Source of the DNA: Circinella umbellata
Taxonomy: Eukaryota; Mucoromycota; Mucoromycetes; Mucorales; Lichtheimiaceae
Direction of reading: 5' to 3'
Assembly: GCA_025093555.1 (NCBI GenBank)
Contig: JAIWNF010000029.1
Location: 584,210-648,209, forward strand
Length of the DNA stretch: 64,000 nt
Below, piece after piece: positions 12,733 to 27,500 of the stretch. The stretch's first letter is position 1. Each line of letters starts with the position of its first letter. Made by a program: the position numbers and the translations under genes. Below the pieces are notes generated by a model. That model did no database searches and was not told the DNA's origin. It was given only the letters and a program-made list of their open reading frames with translations.

Positions 12733-14358
12733 ATGCTGTCTCAAGAATCTACAGTTGTTGGTACAACAAATATCCCAAAAGCATCAACATCACCATTATC
12801 TTCATCGTCTTCTCCTTCTGTTGCACCTGTACCTATTCCTACAGCTACAACCTCTTCATCAAGTTCCCGTCCACCTAATAAGTCTCATGTTCTAAGAGCT
12901 TGTGTTTGTATTATTTTTCTTATTTCATTCAGCATTTACTTTGAGCCTTTCAAATTCTTTTTTTCCTGACGATAAAAACTGTCTTATTTCTTTTGTATTT
13001 AATAGGTCAATTGCCGCAAAGCACATCTTGCTTGTGATAGTAAGCTTGCTTTCTTTTTTTTTTTTTGATTATTAGTGGAGAATTCAAAAGAGAATTTTTT
13101 AACAATGATGATAAATATAAATTAAATAGCCGACCGTCCATGTAAACGATGTGTATCACTTGGTAAAGAGCAAACTTGCTACGATGTTGATCATAAAAAA
13201 CGAGGGCGACCTAAATTAAGACACAATGGCCAACGCGTACAAAAAAATGTCATGACAACACCTATACGTCAATCATCCTTTTCCATGACAACGAATGCAA
13301 ATGTAGCCACCTTATTGACGCAATCATATACATCGCCCATTATTACAGCTTTCTTGTCTATGGAAATTTGCTGTGCGCGAGTATCGGATGAAGTACAACA
13401 TTTACTGGGTTATTATCCGCAAGAGTTGGCGCACAGACCTCTGTTTTCATTTATAGCGCCAAGAAGTAGTGAAACGTTGGCCCGATTACATCGTGTTTTG
13501 TTGGATAATGTAACGCACGTAGCACAAAAGGTTGACCCCACGTATCAACGAATGCCACCTACCGAACGTACGACATCTGATAAGTTTTTCAGTCAACATC
13601 CAGATACATTGACTGCCATTGCGAATGGGTCACAGACAGTGGCAGATACACTGTGGGTGAAACGAAATGATGGTGGAGTAGAACCATGCACAGCTCAGTT
13701 TTATTTAGGTGGGGGGCTTGGCGCAGATCTATATACCCCCTCGACGCTTTCAAGTCTTTACATCGTTTGCTTGCTATCAAGACCTGTGCAAGCACAACAA
13801 CAACCAGTTCATTCACAACAGCCACAATCACAGCAACAAAAACAGCGTGAGCAGGAGCAGCAGCAGCAGTCGGAGCCATCGATTTTTTTCGAGCAACAGA
13901 ATCAATCCTCATCATCTGGAACAACAGCAGCATCAGCTCAGCATCAGCACCGCCATCAGCAGCAGCAGCAGCAACAGCAACAGCAACAAAATACTGACTT
14001 TCCTTTATCCGCATCAGCGGAACAATCATCACAGCAACAGCACCAGCGACCTGTAGCACCTCGTCAAAGTAAACTATCTAATAATAGTAATAATACAAAT
14101 AATAGTGACTATATAAATAATGATAATAATAACGAGGATCGCATGACCGACCACCCTGTTCTTCTCACACACCCATCCAGTTCGTCCATTCCATTACGAG
14201 CACCGTGGCAGCAGGTCCATGTTGCACCTATACACAACAAAAAAGACTTGAAATCTAATACCACTATGGAATATGTCAAACAATCCATACGTTTATTTCA
14301 AACCACAGCAGAACCATCCCGACAATCTAACATGAGTGTAGATGCACTACTTTCTTAA
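12733..14358 (+). CDS. Zn2Cys6 transcription factor with AT-hook and PAS-like domain
   Basis: Three exons (12733-12903, 13006-13039, 13130-14358) join in phase to about 477 residues. The six cysteines of a fungal binuclear zinc cluster are residues 57, 60, 67, 73, 76 and 85 (spacing 2-6-5-2-8) and are assembled from all three exons, so the splice model is strongly supported. Directly after it comes KKRGRPKL, an AT-hook-like minor-groove motif. Residues about 135-240 look like a PAS fold (DEVQHLLGYYPQELAHRPLF, then a helix and a strand near LWVKRNDGG). The rest is poly-Gln, Asn and Ser rich with a run of nine or more Gln near 13965-13990. Known: the AcuK/Ert1 regulators of gluconeogenesis also combine a Zn2Cys6 cluster with a PAS domain, but the order and spacing here are not enough to assign orthology. 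Confidence 0.88.
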
Positions 14359-14524
14359 AAAGAAAAAAAAATAATAAAAATTACTTGACAAAAATATCGT
14401 TGGAGATTTATCGTTTGGTTTTGCCGCTTGTTTTTGATTCTGTGTCTGTGATTTGATACTTTGCCAAAAAATATTTATCATTGCGTTTATCCTGAAATAA
14501 TCTTTCGTATAATAAATTAAGTTT

Positions 14525-15826
14525 TTATTCACTATCGTCGTCTTCATTGTTAACATCTCCCAATAAAAGATTACGAAATAATCCAAAGCTTGGATACAGT
14601 ATGTTTCTATAGTCCATGTCATACCATGCATTAATAGCAATAACACCCTCATCACCATGTTGAAGCACTTGATGAAACCACAGCGCTATAATATAATCCA
14701 TAGTTTAACACAAAATTTTTTTAGTTAGCAACCTTATGGACAATCAACTTATAGAACAAAGGACACTGATTTTTCCCTTTACCTGGAAGATATAGCATTT
14801 CACCTTTTTCAACAGTAACAACAATAGGCTTAGCGTGTTGAAACCGTGGATATCGTTCTAAATCTGGATGTAACGGATCAACTGGTATCCATGGTGTTTT
14901 CATCGGTGGATCCAAGGGGGTCAAGTTGTAAGTTGTGTCATTCGATTCATCACTAGGTGTATATATGGCACTTGTATACAGTTGTTCGTGTAAACAATAA
15001 TATTCAGAAGGTGGCAATAAAACAAATGTTTTTTTACCCCGTAATACGGCATAACAATTTTCATAAGGATCCTTATGAAGAGACGTAGTGCTCTTTTCAT
15101 TGCCCATCCAAAAATTCACGGCGTCTGGTTTTTTGCCTAACGCTGCACTACACCAATCAATTTCTTCTTCGATATCTTCCTTGAGTATAGAATATTCTGT
15201 ATGCAAACTGTTGTTTTGTAAAGATATATAGTGGGCATGTGGTGTCATTTCTTTTCCTTCAATAATTTTAAGAAAACGATCCAAAGCCATTTTTTGTTCA
15301 TGAGGTAAAGCGAAATATTCTCGATCGGTGACAGGATCATATGTTACTGCATCTGCATAACCGTTGGGTGTTGCTTTTTTTTGACAAATAAGCACACAAG
15401 AAAATAAATAAAAATTACAAAAATATAATCAACTAAGAAACATAAATTTCTCGAAAGAAATGGTATAGTATTATCTTTATAATATATACCTACTTGCTAC
15501 AGTAACAATTGAATCACCCATTTTCTCGCGTAAATATTCGTTAGTCCATAAGTTATATGCGGGCCAGTGAGAAAAAGCATTTTTGATCACTGCAGGCCTG
15601 TTTGGCTGTACGCAGTTTCTTAAAAATTCCACAGGAGAAGGAGGGTTTTCGTAAGTTTCTATATAAGTTCCATTGATTTCTATATTATCTATTATAAGTA
15701 TAACCATATATTTTCTTGAAGTAAATACTTTTTTTATATAAATATATGTATAGTATAAATACTACCTTGATATTCTTGAATAAAGCGTACGAGCTGTTCT
15801 TCCATGTGTGCAGTTGTGGAAAACAT
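14525..15826 (-). CDS. JMJD7: JmjC-domain hydroxylase, JMJD7 type
   Basis: Four exons on the minus strand (15826-15766, 15688-15494, 15373-14783, 14685-14525) join in phase to about 335 residues. The body follows the JMJD7 pattern from RPAVIKNAFSHWPAYNLW through VATTPNGYADAV and KKPDAVNFWMGNE to WIPVDPLHPDLERYP. The Fe(II)-binding facial triad is present: His185 and Asp187 in SLHKDPYEN, and the distal His in ALWFHQV at the start of exon 4. Known: JMJD7 is a 2-oxoglutarate oxygenase that makes (3S)-hydroxylysine on Drg-family GTPases. The short acidic tail ends NNEDDDSE. It is divergent from the eS17 gene with about 130 bp between start codons, and convergent with the PAS regulator. Near-full match along its length, so confidence is high. 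Confidence 0.92.
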
Positions 15827-15956
15827 TTTTCTAGGCTAGAAATATGAGCTTGTTTTAGAACTAAATGTATTCAAAACTCAGAAAATTTCTTTAAAGAAAT
15901 CATCTTGCAGCAATCTAATTTTTCTCCCTCTCTCTCTTTATACATTTTTAGTAACC
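15827..15956. promoter_or_regulatory. shared divergent promoter, JMJD7 / eS17
   Basis: Only about 130 bp separate the two start codons, which point away from each other. The eS17 side carries a TTTTTCTCCCTCTCTCTCTTTATACA pyrimidine-rich run, split here as a CT-tract at about 15918-15938, of the kind common upstream of ribosomal protein genes. No specific factor site could be assigned. Confidence 0.6.
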
Positions 15957-16671
15957 ATGGTAAATATCAGCGAATATAGCAAACGAATAGAGTGAATAAA
16001 TCTATAAGATGGAATGAATAAATCAATGAATGGATGAAGAAATAAATGGATGGATTGATTAACTTAATGGATGGATTGATATCAATAGGGTCGCGTTCGC
16101 ACTAAGACTGTCAAGAAGGCCTCGCGTGTCTTGATCGAAAAGTACTACCCCCGTCTCACTTTGGACTTCCAAACCAACAAGAAGATCTGTGATGAGGTTG
16201 CTATTATTTCTTCCAAGCGTCTTCGCAACAAGATTGCTGGTTTCACCACCCACTTGATGAAGCGTATTTCCCGTGGTCCCGTCCGTGGTATCTCCTTCAA
16301 GTTGCAAGAAGAAGAGCGTGAACGTCGTGACAACTACGTTCCCGAGCAATCTGCTTTGGACACCTCAGCTATTGAAATTGACCCTGAAACTGAGGTATGT
16401 GTTATTTTTAAAATATAGTTACTAATGATTGGCGCGCCGGTTTGGATCTTTCGATGGCCAATCATTTTTTTTTCGGTGTCAAGATCCAATCCCGCGCAAT
16501 AGTTTATTAACGTTAGCATTACTCTGCGAATTTTGCAACATTTAGGAATTGCTCAAGTCTATCAACTTTGCTGGTTTGACCGGTGTTAAGGTTACTGCTC
16601 CCGTTGCTGCCTTCACTCCCAAGGAAAACCGTGGTCCTCGTCGTGAGAACCGTCGTCCCCGTGCCGACTAA
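15957..16671 (+). CDS. RPS17: 40S ribosomal protein eS17
   Basis: Three exons: 15957-15959 (only the ATG), 16089-16394 and 16546-16671, giving about 144 residues. The product starts [20 protein letters not shown] and contains the full eS17 core ([40 protein letters not shown]), so identity is clear. It is a small-subunit ribosomal protein. An intron directly after the start codon is common in fungal ribosomal protein genes. Codon use is strongly biased to C-ending codons (ATC, TTC, AAG, CGT, GTC), unlike every neighbour, as expected for a highly expressed gene. An AATAAA-like signal follows the stop near 16687. Family length is about 135 residues, with a slightly longer Arg/Pro-rich tail here. 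Confidence 0.97.
16045..16080 (+). repeat. 15-bp direct repeat in eS17 intron 1
   Basis: AATGGATGGATTGAT occurs at 16045-16059 and again at 16066-16080, within a wider run of GAATGAATGGATG-like sequence just upstream of the 3' splice site. Seen directly; likely slippage-derived, possibly affecting the branch point region. Confidence 0.8.
16425..16465 (+). other. inverted repeat (hairpin) in eS17 intron 2
   Basis: ATGATTGGC (16425-16433) is the exact reverse complement of GCCAATCAT (16457-16465), with a 23-nt loop. A second inverted pair, GGATCTT near 16444 and AAGATCC near 16481, overlaps it, so alternative pairings are possible. The segment includes an 8-bp GGCGCGCC palindrome in an otherwise AT-rich intron. 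Confidence 0.7.
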
Positions 16672-19600
16672 ATAGTTTGCCTTTAGAAAATAAATTAGTG
16701 CGTTTGTTTTCATCATAATTATTTTGAATGTCTACTTGATTTTGCGTTTGATATGGGATAATTTTGTTAGAAAGCGGTTGGAATCGTAACGTGGGAGTTA
16801 TATGGTATATAATCTTTGTTTGTTGCGAATAACTGGACTAGTTTGAATTGGATAGTATCTATTTTGTGTTGTGTTTTTTGCGTAGATAGGGAAATACATT
16901 GTATTGTGAATAGCAGTCAGTACTCTAAGTTATTGCAAGGCGGGAATGATAGATTATTACAGCTTTATAGTAGTGATATAAAATGATCAAAAGTGCCAAA
17001 CTTACGCCAAGGTTATAGTTTTCATAAAAGTTACTGCATGAAAATACAAAGTATTTTTTTATCGAATAAGTGGATAACAACAATATGCAAATTTGTAATA
17101 TGTTACTCTTTGAGTTTATCTTTTTTAAAATGCATCATATGTAAGTAATCATTGTTGCTGCCATTTTTTTAAGTTTGAATGTAACTTTCTTATTAATATT
17201 GAGCATCATGAAGTACACATGTACTATTATGGAAATTTGTACCGGTTCATCTAGTATTATGAATACCGAGTTGTACTTCCAACATAGAAGGTACGGTAGT
17301 CTAGAAATTTCTTCCAGTAACATGTTAATTAATTGTCCTTGATCAGCGTTTCATTTAATCCAGGGACGAAAAATCAAACTAATGTATAAATTTCATCATT
17401 GGTGGAAAATTCCGCAACCTGTTAATTTACTCTTATCGCATATTTAGTTTACACTTTCTGGGCGATTTAATTGCTGTCACCCTGTGCATATAAACTTTTT
17501 TTTTTTTTCAAATGTTCAGCATATCCTTGATTTTGTTACGTCGAGATAATTTAAGATTGCTTAAAATTCAGTAGTATATATCATGAGATTTTAAGGTAAA
17601 TATATGAAATTTGCCCGTTATCAATATATATACATATTTTTCTTTAGTAAGCCAACTTGATAATGCCTATGGTATACAAAATTATTGATTATTTTTATCT
17701 GCTATATATATTTTATCTAATACATGGACCACGATGATTCAGTTTATGGCATCTAATTCTCATTACTAATGAGCCACTATACTTGTCTGTTTTTTAGTGC
17801 GACATTTAGCTGAATAACATATTCCACAATCATGTGTCCATTCTATTTTCTATGGTCTATAAAATGATGATAGTTTTGGGCATACGTATAATGGATATTG
17901 AGTATAAAGCTCACTGTTTAATGTACAGAACTCTTGTCATCCACATATAATTATTACTTCAGAGCTATCAGATACAATAGACTCCCAATAAGCCGATCAA
18001 GGGTAAAGAAAAAAAAACTACCGCGTTTAGAAAGTTGATTTGAATTAAATATCACCCAGTGACATATGAGTTACTAAAATCTTGTTTGAAAGCTATGTCG
18101 TTGATTACAGTAGATTAGCTTATTTTCATAGTCGAACAAAAGCCTGATTTTTGAAGCAAGAAAAATTGATGTTAATGTGAAATTAACTACACATGTTTGT
18201 AAACGATACTTCTTTTCAGCCTTCGATGCTAAAAGACATGATTATTTCATGACGTATATAATATGTAAGTCTCTTAACAAAAAAAAAAGATTAAGTGATA
18301 TACATACGTACGTAGTGGCTATAAAATTGATGCTTTTAGACTTTTTCTTTCTTTTTGTTTTATTAAGGGGTTGAGAGCTGATGATGTAAAATCTATAATA
18401 GAAATACTGTATATAGAAGCATGTTGATAGTTTGAAGCATACTTACCTATTTTACTATAACATCTATGTAATTCAGCATAAAATACAGACATATTTTTTT
18501 TGGCTATAAAGTAATAATTATATTGCCATGAATTTTGTCTTGACTCCTACTCTCTAGAATAACGTATTTAGGTGGTCATGTGGCTGATTAAGGTCATGTA
18601 TTAGAAAAGATCCAAGGTGCTGGTAGTAATAAGAAGCTTTATAATAATGATGATGTCTACATAAATTTCATTTTCAATAACACTTCGCCACTATGCATCA
18701 CTTTTTCAATTGTCTAATAGGTTGGCTGTCTGACGTGTGTTGATGTGCTACACATGCTATTGCTACACGAACAAGTATCTTAACAACAACAACAATAATA
18801 ATAATAATAGTAATTCTTCATTTCAATATCGAAAGCGAATATTCTAAATGCCCCAACGTGGGTGCGGTACTTTAACAATGACTGTGTATGTGAAGAAAAG
18901 AGCTTGGCTGCTGAGGGATTTTTTACCCATCTCCGATCTATTTTGTATCAATGAAAAACTATTCGAGATGTTTAGTAAGAAACTGTGTTGTCCTGTGCAC
19001 TTTATATATTTTGTTTGTTTGCCATAAAAAATACGCCATGTGTACATGCTTCAATATATACATTAGAACAATGTGACTCACACAACTTAATAACAGCCAT
19101 CTTCAATGTAGCACATGAAAAAATTGCGAGCACGACCGCATAAATTTTCCGCCAACCTTGAATATAATCGACGCAAATCTGGAAATCGGACGGCCATTGG
19201 AAATACTAAAATAAGTGGGTACGAGGATGGAAGTTCGCTATTTATATCCAAAGCTATATTATTTGAGTAAAATAATTTCTTTTTCTCTTTTTGAGAGAGT
19301 TTTGATCTATACTAAAAATAATGATCATATTGTTCGCGTCTAAATTTCTCATGGCTATAATAAGACATGATGTAAACTGATGTAATACTGAGTCCACCAT
19401 GAGCTCTCTTGATTCATTTTTATTTTAGGCGGGAAAAGTAAATAATTGCAAACACAAAATGTAGGAAAGGTTAAGAGTATATATATATTATATAGAGCGA
19501 TGGTATGATCGGCGAAAATAAAAAAAGATTACTCTTGACTATAGTTATGTGACTTAGAATTAATATGATCAGAAATTTTGTCCAGGGACAGAAAGTTCCT

Positions 19601-19870
19601 CGTCACGAAATTTTTGCCATTGGTTGTGTGATCTTTGCAAGATACTTGAATACAACAGCGCAACATTTATTTATTTGTAACATACAATAAACTCTTACGT
19701 ATATATTTTTACGTTCCGTAATTTAAAATCTTCATTTCACCATATGCAGTGAAAGTGAGATAATTCTTTTCCCGTTTCTTTTTTTCTTTTTTCTTCTTTT
19801 GTATCCCGTTCATCATTTACACTTCATCACCATCATCATACTCGACATTTATAATACACAGACCTCAGTA
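16672..19870. other. gene-free stretch
   Basis: About 3.2 kb between eS17 and the GATA factor. No frame shows a domain, a plausible start with splice partners, or codon bias. There is an (AAC)n/(AAT)n tract at about 18782-18812. Its end presumably forms the large promoter of the GATA regulator. No RNA gene recognised. Confidence 0.5.
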
Positions 19871-21049
19871 ATGAATGAATCAATCTTTAATATACCAAAT
19901 TATTATGATTCTTCCTTTATTATAGATGAAATAATGCAGCGGCAAGCTCCATCAACATCATCATTCACAACAAATGATCCTATGCTTACATCCTCCTGCT
20001 CCGATTCTGGGTCATCACTCTTTATTGATTCACCTCTATTATTGTCATGTAATGATAGATCTTATTATAGCTTTCTCGGAGGGAATGACGTTTTGAACCC
20101 TTGCGACTTTTTATCTGATGCAACCAACGTTACAACAGTAACTAGTAATAATTTAACACCTGCTGTGCCAGAACAACACCTATTACACCAATATCAAGAT
20201 CAATCCAATTTTTTTGAGCCTGGAATAGCAGGAATACCATTATCAGCAGATCAAATTGATATTATCGGTATTAGTAATAGTGCTAATAACAGTGTACGAA
20301 GCAACAGTGTCGCTAGTGAAATTCCAACTATACCGGACGAAGAGAACATTCACCATCAGCTGTACTATGATGATAAGAGTTATATTGTAATACCAACAGT
20401 AGAAAAATATAAAGAAAAAGAGCCAACAGAAACTGACGTATCGCAACAACAACAAGGCCATCAAAACGATTACGCTACAACATCAAATGTTTCCAGAAGC
20501 GTAGTTTCTCAGAAGAGTTATTCTCAAACGTCACAAAAAGAAGACGAATATGAATACGAATATGAAGAAGGCAATGATATTGAAGACAATGACGACAGTG
20601 ATGATTCGGACTTTGTGCTTCATGGTTCATCAGGTTATCTAAAACGGGGTCGGCCCTCTTTATCAGCAACTAATAATAAGAATACCAGCACAACAGCAAC
20701 AGTAGCAAAAAAATCATCAAAAACAACAACAACAAAGAAAAAGTTATCTTCTCATCGTCGCAGCAAAAAAGATGATCCCACTCTACCATTACCAGTTTGT
20801 ACAAATTGCGAAACTACAACAACATCATTATGGCGCCGGGACGACCATGGCAACCCTCTTTGTAATGCATGCGGGTTATTTCTTAAGCTACATGGTGTGG
20901 AGCGTCCGTTAAGTCTTAAAACTGATGTCATTAAAAGACGCAATCGCCAATCTTCTTCTGTCACTAAAAAACGAAGAAGAAAGGATGGCTTTTTATCCAA
21001 AAGGGTTTCTAAGAATAATAAAAGAAAAAAGCAAACATCTACAGAATAG
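19871..21049 (+). CDS. GATA-type zinc finger transcription factor, single finger
   Basis: Single exon, about 392 residues, start at the first ATG of the frame. One class IV GATA finger with spacing C-X2-C-X17-C-X2-C: Cys310, Cys313, Cys331 and Cys334 ([20 protein letters not shown] and [13 protein letters not shown]), followed by the basic tail [16 protein letters not shown]. That tail is the form found in AreA/Gaf1-type nitrogen regulators, which bind HGATAR sites; orthology to AreA is an inference. The N-terminal 280 residues are Ser/Thr/Gln/Asn rich with an acidic Glu/Tyr/Asp block around residues 225-255, a likely activation region. The last 50 residues are Lys/Arg rich and may act as nuclear localisation signal. 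The lack of introns is unusual among its neighbours. Confidence 0.9.
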   Translation: MNESIFNIPNYYDSSFIIDEIMQRQAPSTSSFTTNDPMLTSSCSDSGSSLFIDSPLLLSCNDRSYYSFLGGNDVLNPCDFLSDATNVTTVTSNNLTPAVPEQHLLHQYQDQSNFFEPGIAGIPLSADQIDIIGISNSANNSVRSNSVASEIPTIPDEENIHHQLYYDDKSYIVIPTVEKYKEKEPTETDVSQQQQGHQNDYATTSNVSRSVVSQKSYSQTSQKEDEYEYEYEEGNDIEDNDDSDDSDFVLHGSSGYLKRGRPSLSATNNKNTSTTATVAKKSSKTTTTKKKLSSHRRSKKDDPTLPLPVCTNCETTTTSLWRRDDHGNPLCNACGLFLKLHGVERPLSLKTDVIKRRNRQSSSVTKKRRRKDGFLSKRVSKNNKRKKQTSTE

Positions 21050-22237
21050 AGTATTCTTTTTATTTTTTCCCCTCAATTTTTCTGCACTTTTATCTCACAT
21101 ATACACTTTATATATACTTCATATTGATATTTTTATTCCTGTTTTTATTTTAAAAATATGCATTCTCCTTTACATTATGTTTATAACTTCATCATTAACT
21201 CTTATTTACTATTTATATAGTAATGGGACTATTTCATTATTTATGTCAAATATTTTACGTACTTTTCACTTTTTTTTGTTCTATTAATAACCTACCTATT
21301 CGTGTTATTAATTCATAGTACTGTGCTGCATGGTGTATGCTTTCTTTTTATTATCACTGTAGTTACATACAAAATATTAACATTAAAAAACTGTTGGATT
21401 TAATATGATTTATTTTGAAATTATTGAGACACAAATTTGACATTCGGTAACATTCATTATCCATTCATGTTGGGCAGAAGTAATGGGGTTAACACCATAG
21501 AAGAGTTCAAAACTTTCATTCATTTAATGTGTTGAGTCTTCACGTGGAGTTGTGTTGTCAATGTTTTTATAACAACACAATATATAATAATATTTACATG
21601 AGTTAGATACCTATATATTTGTAATAATAAAACACAGTGCCAAATAGTTTATATGATAACAACATTAATAGTAAGAAAACACTGCTATGGGGAGCTAGTA
21701 TTTTGGCTCTACGTATTACGGAAACCTCACATGTGAAAGTTGCCAAAGAAGTTTTTAGACGCATATAGATTCTAGTAGCACTATCATCCGTACCAGTAGA
21801 TTGTATATAGTCGTATTGATATAGAATTAAAAATAGATATATTTTGCTTATCATAGTCTCATATGGACTACATACAGCACTCGCTTGCTCACCATGGCGA
21901 TAATACTAAAAAAAATTCGCTTGGCTATTATTAATGAAAATATGAACTATCAATATATCACGTTCATAAAGGTTTTCAAGATAATATATGTATAATTATG
22001 ACTACTGTATAGATAATATATAGATATATAATATGTCATAGTTACATTAGAATTTTATAGTTTATTTTTAGAAGGTTACGTATGAAGCTTGAACTGTGCG
22101 TAAGGTTCAGAATTCCCCTAATACGTAACACGTTTGAGAGGATACGTAGTTATCTACTATTAATACTAATAAATGCAAATTATTACGTGCTCATTATTTA
22201 ACTATTTGCGATAAGGTGACCCGGGAAGTGATTCAGA
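21050..22237. other. gene-free stretch between convergent genes
   Basis: AT-rich 3' flanks of the GATA gene and of the chitinase gene, which converge here. No gene or RNA recognised. Confidence 0.5.
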
Positions 22238-24053
<1,816 letters not shown>

Positions 24054-24514
24054 CTTTGTCAATAACAACAAAAAGTTTTTCTGGGCAAAAAAAAAGAAGA
24101 GGAAGAGGGCAGTCTGATTGTTTCCATGTCTACTTTTGAACTTGTTTTTTTTATGATCAAGCATCATTTTGCTATGTTGATACATATCGTCAATGTACAT
24201 ATTTGATGATAATAATGACACGTACGTAATAGTTTATCGACAAATATTATACAGTTTAATACCAACAAAAACACAACTTTCATTGTACTCTCTCTCTCTC
24301 TTTTTTTCTTTCTTTTTCTTTTGTATGTTTCTGACAACTTTTTTTAATGATAAAAATGTTTTGAAAAATGAACATGCTAATTTTTTCTTCTTTTTCTTTT
24401 AATAGTAAGAAGTTAAAAAAAGGCAAAATACAGTATATATTTTTGTAAAAAGTAAAGTAAGTAGATGGATGTTTTAATTAAGTAGAGGCCAAAAATAGTA
24501 TATGTGCGTGTATG
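24054..24514. other. intergenic, chitinase to MAPKKK
   Basis: Chitinase promoter side and MAPKKK 3' flank. A (CT)n/T-rich pyrimidine tract lies at about 24284-24321. No gene seen. Confidence 0.5.
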
Positions 24515-27500
24515 TTAGGGGTTTTCTTCGATGATAGCGTTGCGAGCATTAAGGTTTTTCATGTATTCCTATAGATTAAAGAAAAAAGAATTAGTTATTT
24601 GTTTTTGGCTTTAAGATGGTAGATAGTAATCACATTTGATATACATACTCTGAATTTGAATGATGGATTTTGACGAACAAATGGATGGAGTAAAAGATCT
24701 GCGGCAGTAGGTCGATCCTCGGGATTACTATTATGATAAAACGTTCAGTTTTTAGTCATTCTAATTTATAGCTCAAGCTTTGGTAATAATAATAAACAGA
24801 AAAAAAATCTTACATAATAAAACATTGGTTCAAGAAGCTTTTAGCTTCATTTGATACTTCTTCTGGTAATGGGGGAGCTTGGTATTTGCCCAGCTGTAAT
24901 ATTAACAAGAACATATATTAGTTCAAATATTCATTACTCCATTTGATTTATTTTAAAACATGGAAATTATCAGAAACTTACACTATACAATGCTGCAAGC
25001 ATATTGAGGTCTAACCATGGTTTCTTCCCTGTCAGCATCTCAATAACAGTACATCCCAAACTCCATATATCAATTTTGGCACTATACGAAGATCCTTTGA
25101 CAACTTCAGGTGCCATCCAGAAAACAGTACCCTTCATCAAAGTATTAGAATTTGGATCATATGCTTCGTCCTGTCCACTCAATTTCGAAAGACCAAAGTC
25201 AGTGATCTTACAAACACCATTTTGATCGACTAAAATATTACCAGCCTTAATATCCTATATCATCCAAAAATTTAAATAAAAAAAAAGAACTATTATTATT
25301 TTACTATATCCACGCTGCTGTTTAAATTTTCTCTGTTTTCCTTTTCACTTACCCGATGCATAATATTACGATCATGAAGATATTCAAGACCAAGTAAAAT
25401 TTGTCGTGTAAAAAACTGGACTAACACTTCTTCAAAACGACCACTCTTGTTAAGTGCACTGAAGATACTACCACCTGGAACGTATTCTAAAAAGATATGA
25501 ATGTGACCTTCATCTTCGTCATAATCATAACCAAGATATTGTACAATATTTTCGTGATCCAAATCTTCTAAAAGAGCTATTTCACGATACAAAGCATCTA
25601 CAGCACTCCGCATCTTGTCATTCAACATGTCTGATTTTGTAATGGGCGAATCCACTTCTTTGACAGCAATCCATTCTCCTGCTGCTACGTTCAAAGCGTG
25701 ATAAACTCGACCAAATGAACCTTTACCAATAAGCTCACCACGCATCCACTGCATCTTAGTAGGCACTAGTAGTAATAATAATACAAATTTAGTTAGTTTC
25801 TATGCAATTTCATAAAAAAACAACAACACTTATTATGATTGTATGATACTTACTTGGTTTATCAGCATAAGCACTTGCAGAATGAGCATCCCGAATAGCT
25901 TGTTGATCTACTACCATTCCTGGTTTCACTTGCTCCACCTTACGACCCCACATCTTGGTACTACGTCGACGAAGGATATGATTGACTCGAATCACATTCA
26001 TTGCTTGTCGCCAATTACGATGGGCTTCCTTTGCAACGACACGAACGGATTTCTTATGACCTTGTAATCGACGTGGTGCTGGTGAAGGAGCAGCGCTACT
26101 TATTATTCCCATTCCAGGACCACCGCTACTCACACTTGTACTTGGAGTAGTTGTTGCTCCTTGACCTCCTGTTTGATTGTTTTGACCCGTTACTGCTGCC
26201 CCTTGTGCTCCTGGTGCTTCAATAAAGATCTCCTTGTCAAGGTCATGATCAGGCAAATACTTGTCGATATCTCGGTACAGCTTTTCAATAGAAGGACGTT
26301 CGCCCCATGTTTCTTCTTCGTTATCAATTACATCTTGTGATGCTGAAATAGGTGAAGTACTAGTAGCGGACAATGGTGTTTTTTGTTGTCGAGGTGTTCT
26401 TGGTGATGGACCATGACCATCCTCATTTCTTGGAATATGGATATGTAGTTTATTACCACGACGACTTGAAGATTCTTCATGATAATGATGGTGCTGGTTA
26501 GGATCCAAAGGTTCGTCATGAAGCGATAATCGTTCCACGTCTTCATCTGGTGGCGGCATAATAGGTAATGGCTTGTCGGTAACAAATTGTACAGATCTTC
26601 CACGTTTCCCTTCTTTCTTATTACCATTGGTATTAAGACGTTGATGTTGCTGGTCCTTACTTTCGAGCTCACGTATTTCACCAATAGTTGACATTTCTCC
26701 TGAAGGATGACGTCCATGAAAGTATCTTTTACCGCTACGCGTAGATTCGGTCGATATACTAGGTTGAAGTCGTGGTGTTGTGGGGTTGGAGCGATGAGGT
26801 TCTTCAATTGCATCTTCATCTACTGGCCATAAATCGTTTGCAGCATATGATTGATAATTGGGGTCCATTCGAGGATCCAATCTATTTTCGGATTGGTCAC
26901 TATTAGCTGGTGGTACAGCCCACATTGCCGGGTATGCCGCCGAAGATACATTATTATTATTATCACTATTATTTCTTGACTCGGTTGCTAAATGATCATC
27001 ATTGCTGTAGCCATTATTAGTGTTTTTATGGTTATTGTTGGAAGAAGATGAAGAAGATGAATATCCTCCTTTTTCAGCATCTGGTAATGGATCCAAAGAT
27101 CGCTTTGGACGCACCGCCCAACAGGAAGCTTCACTTGATACAGAGGCTTGTGGTCGTAGCTGTTGTGGACGTACATGCCAAAGCTCAGAAACTGTCAATG
27201 GTGTTGTTTTACCAGTCGATGGTTCTGATGGGGTAAAATGAGGTGTAAACTCTTGTGATGATGTACTTCGACCTGATGAGCGTTTGTAACTATTATTGAA
27301 ATATCCACTATCATTGAATTCTTCAGCTGGAGTTGTATTGCTAGAACGTCCAGATGTAAATTCAGCTGGCGGTACTGGTGACAATTGAGAACCTTCTGTA
27401 GGACGTTGCAGTTGTGAAGATGATGAACCTACTGGTCTTGGTGATGTAGACAATTCAGGACTACCGTGTGGACTTGCTCTATCGTACTGCATATAGCTTG

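Noticed and set aside
13589..14059. 156-codon minus-strand frame opposite the PAS regulator
   Set aside because: Ala/Val-rich shadow of the CAG/CAA repeats of the real gene.
15960..16088. Possible snoRNA in eS17 intron 1
   Set aside because: Only GGATGAAG resembles a C box; there is no CTGA D box, and the sequence is a simple GGATGGATT repeat.
26328..26819. 163-codon overlapping minus-strand frame within the MAPKKK
   Set aside because: Alternate frame of the large disordered exon; the MAPKKK frame is required by splicing on both sides.
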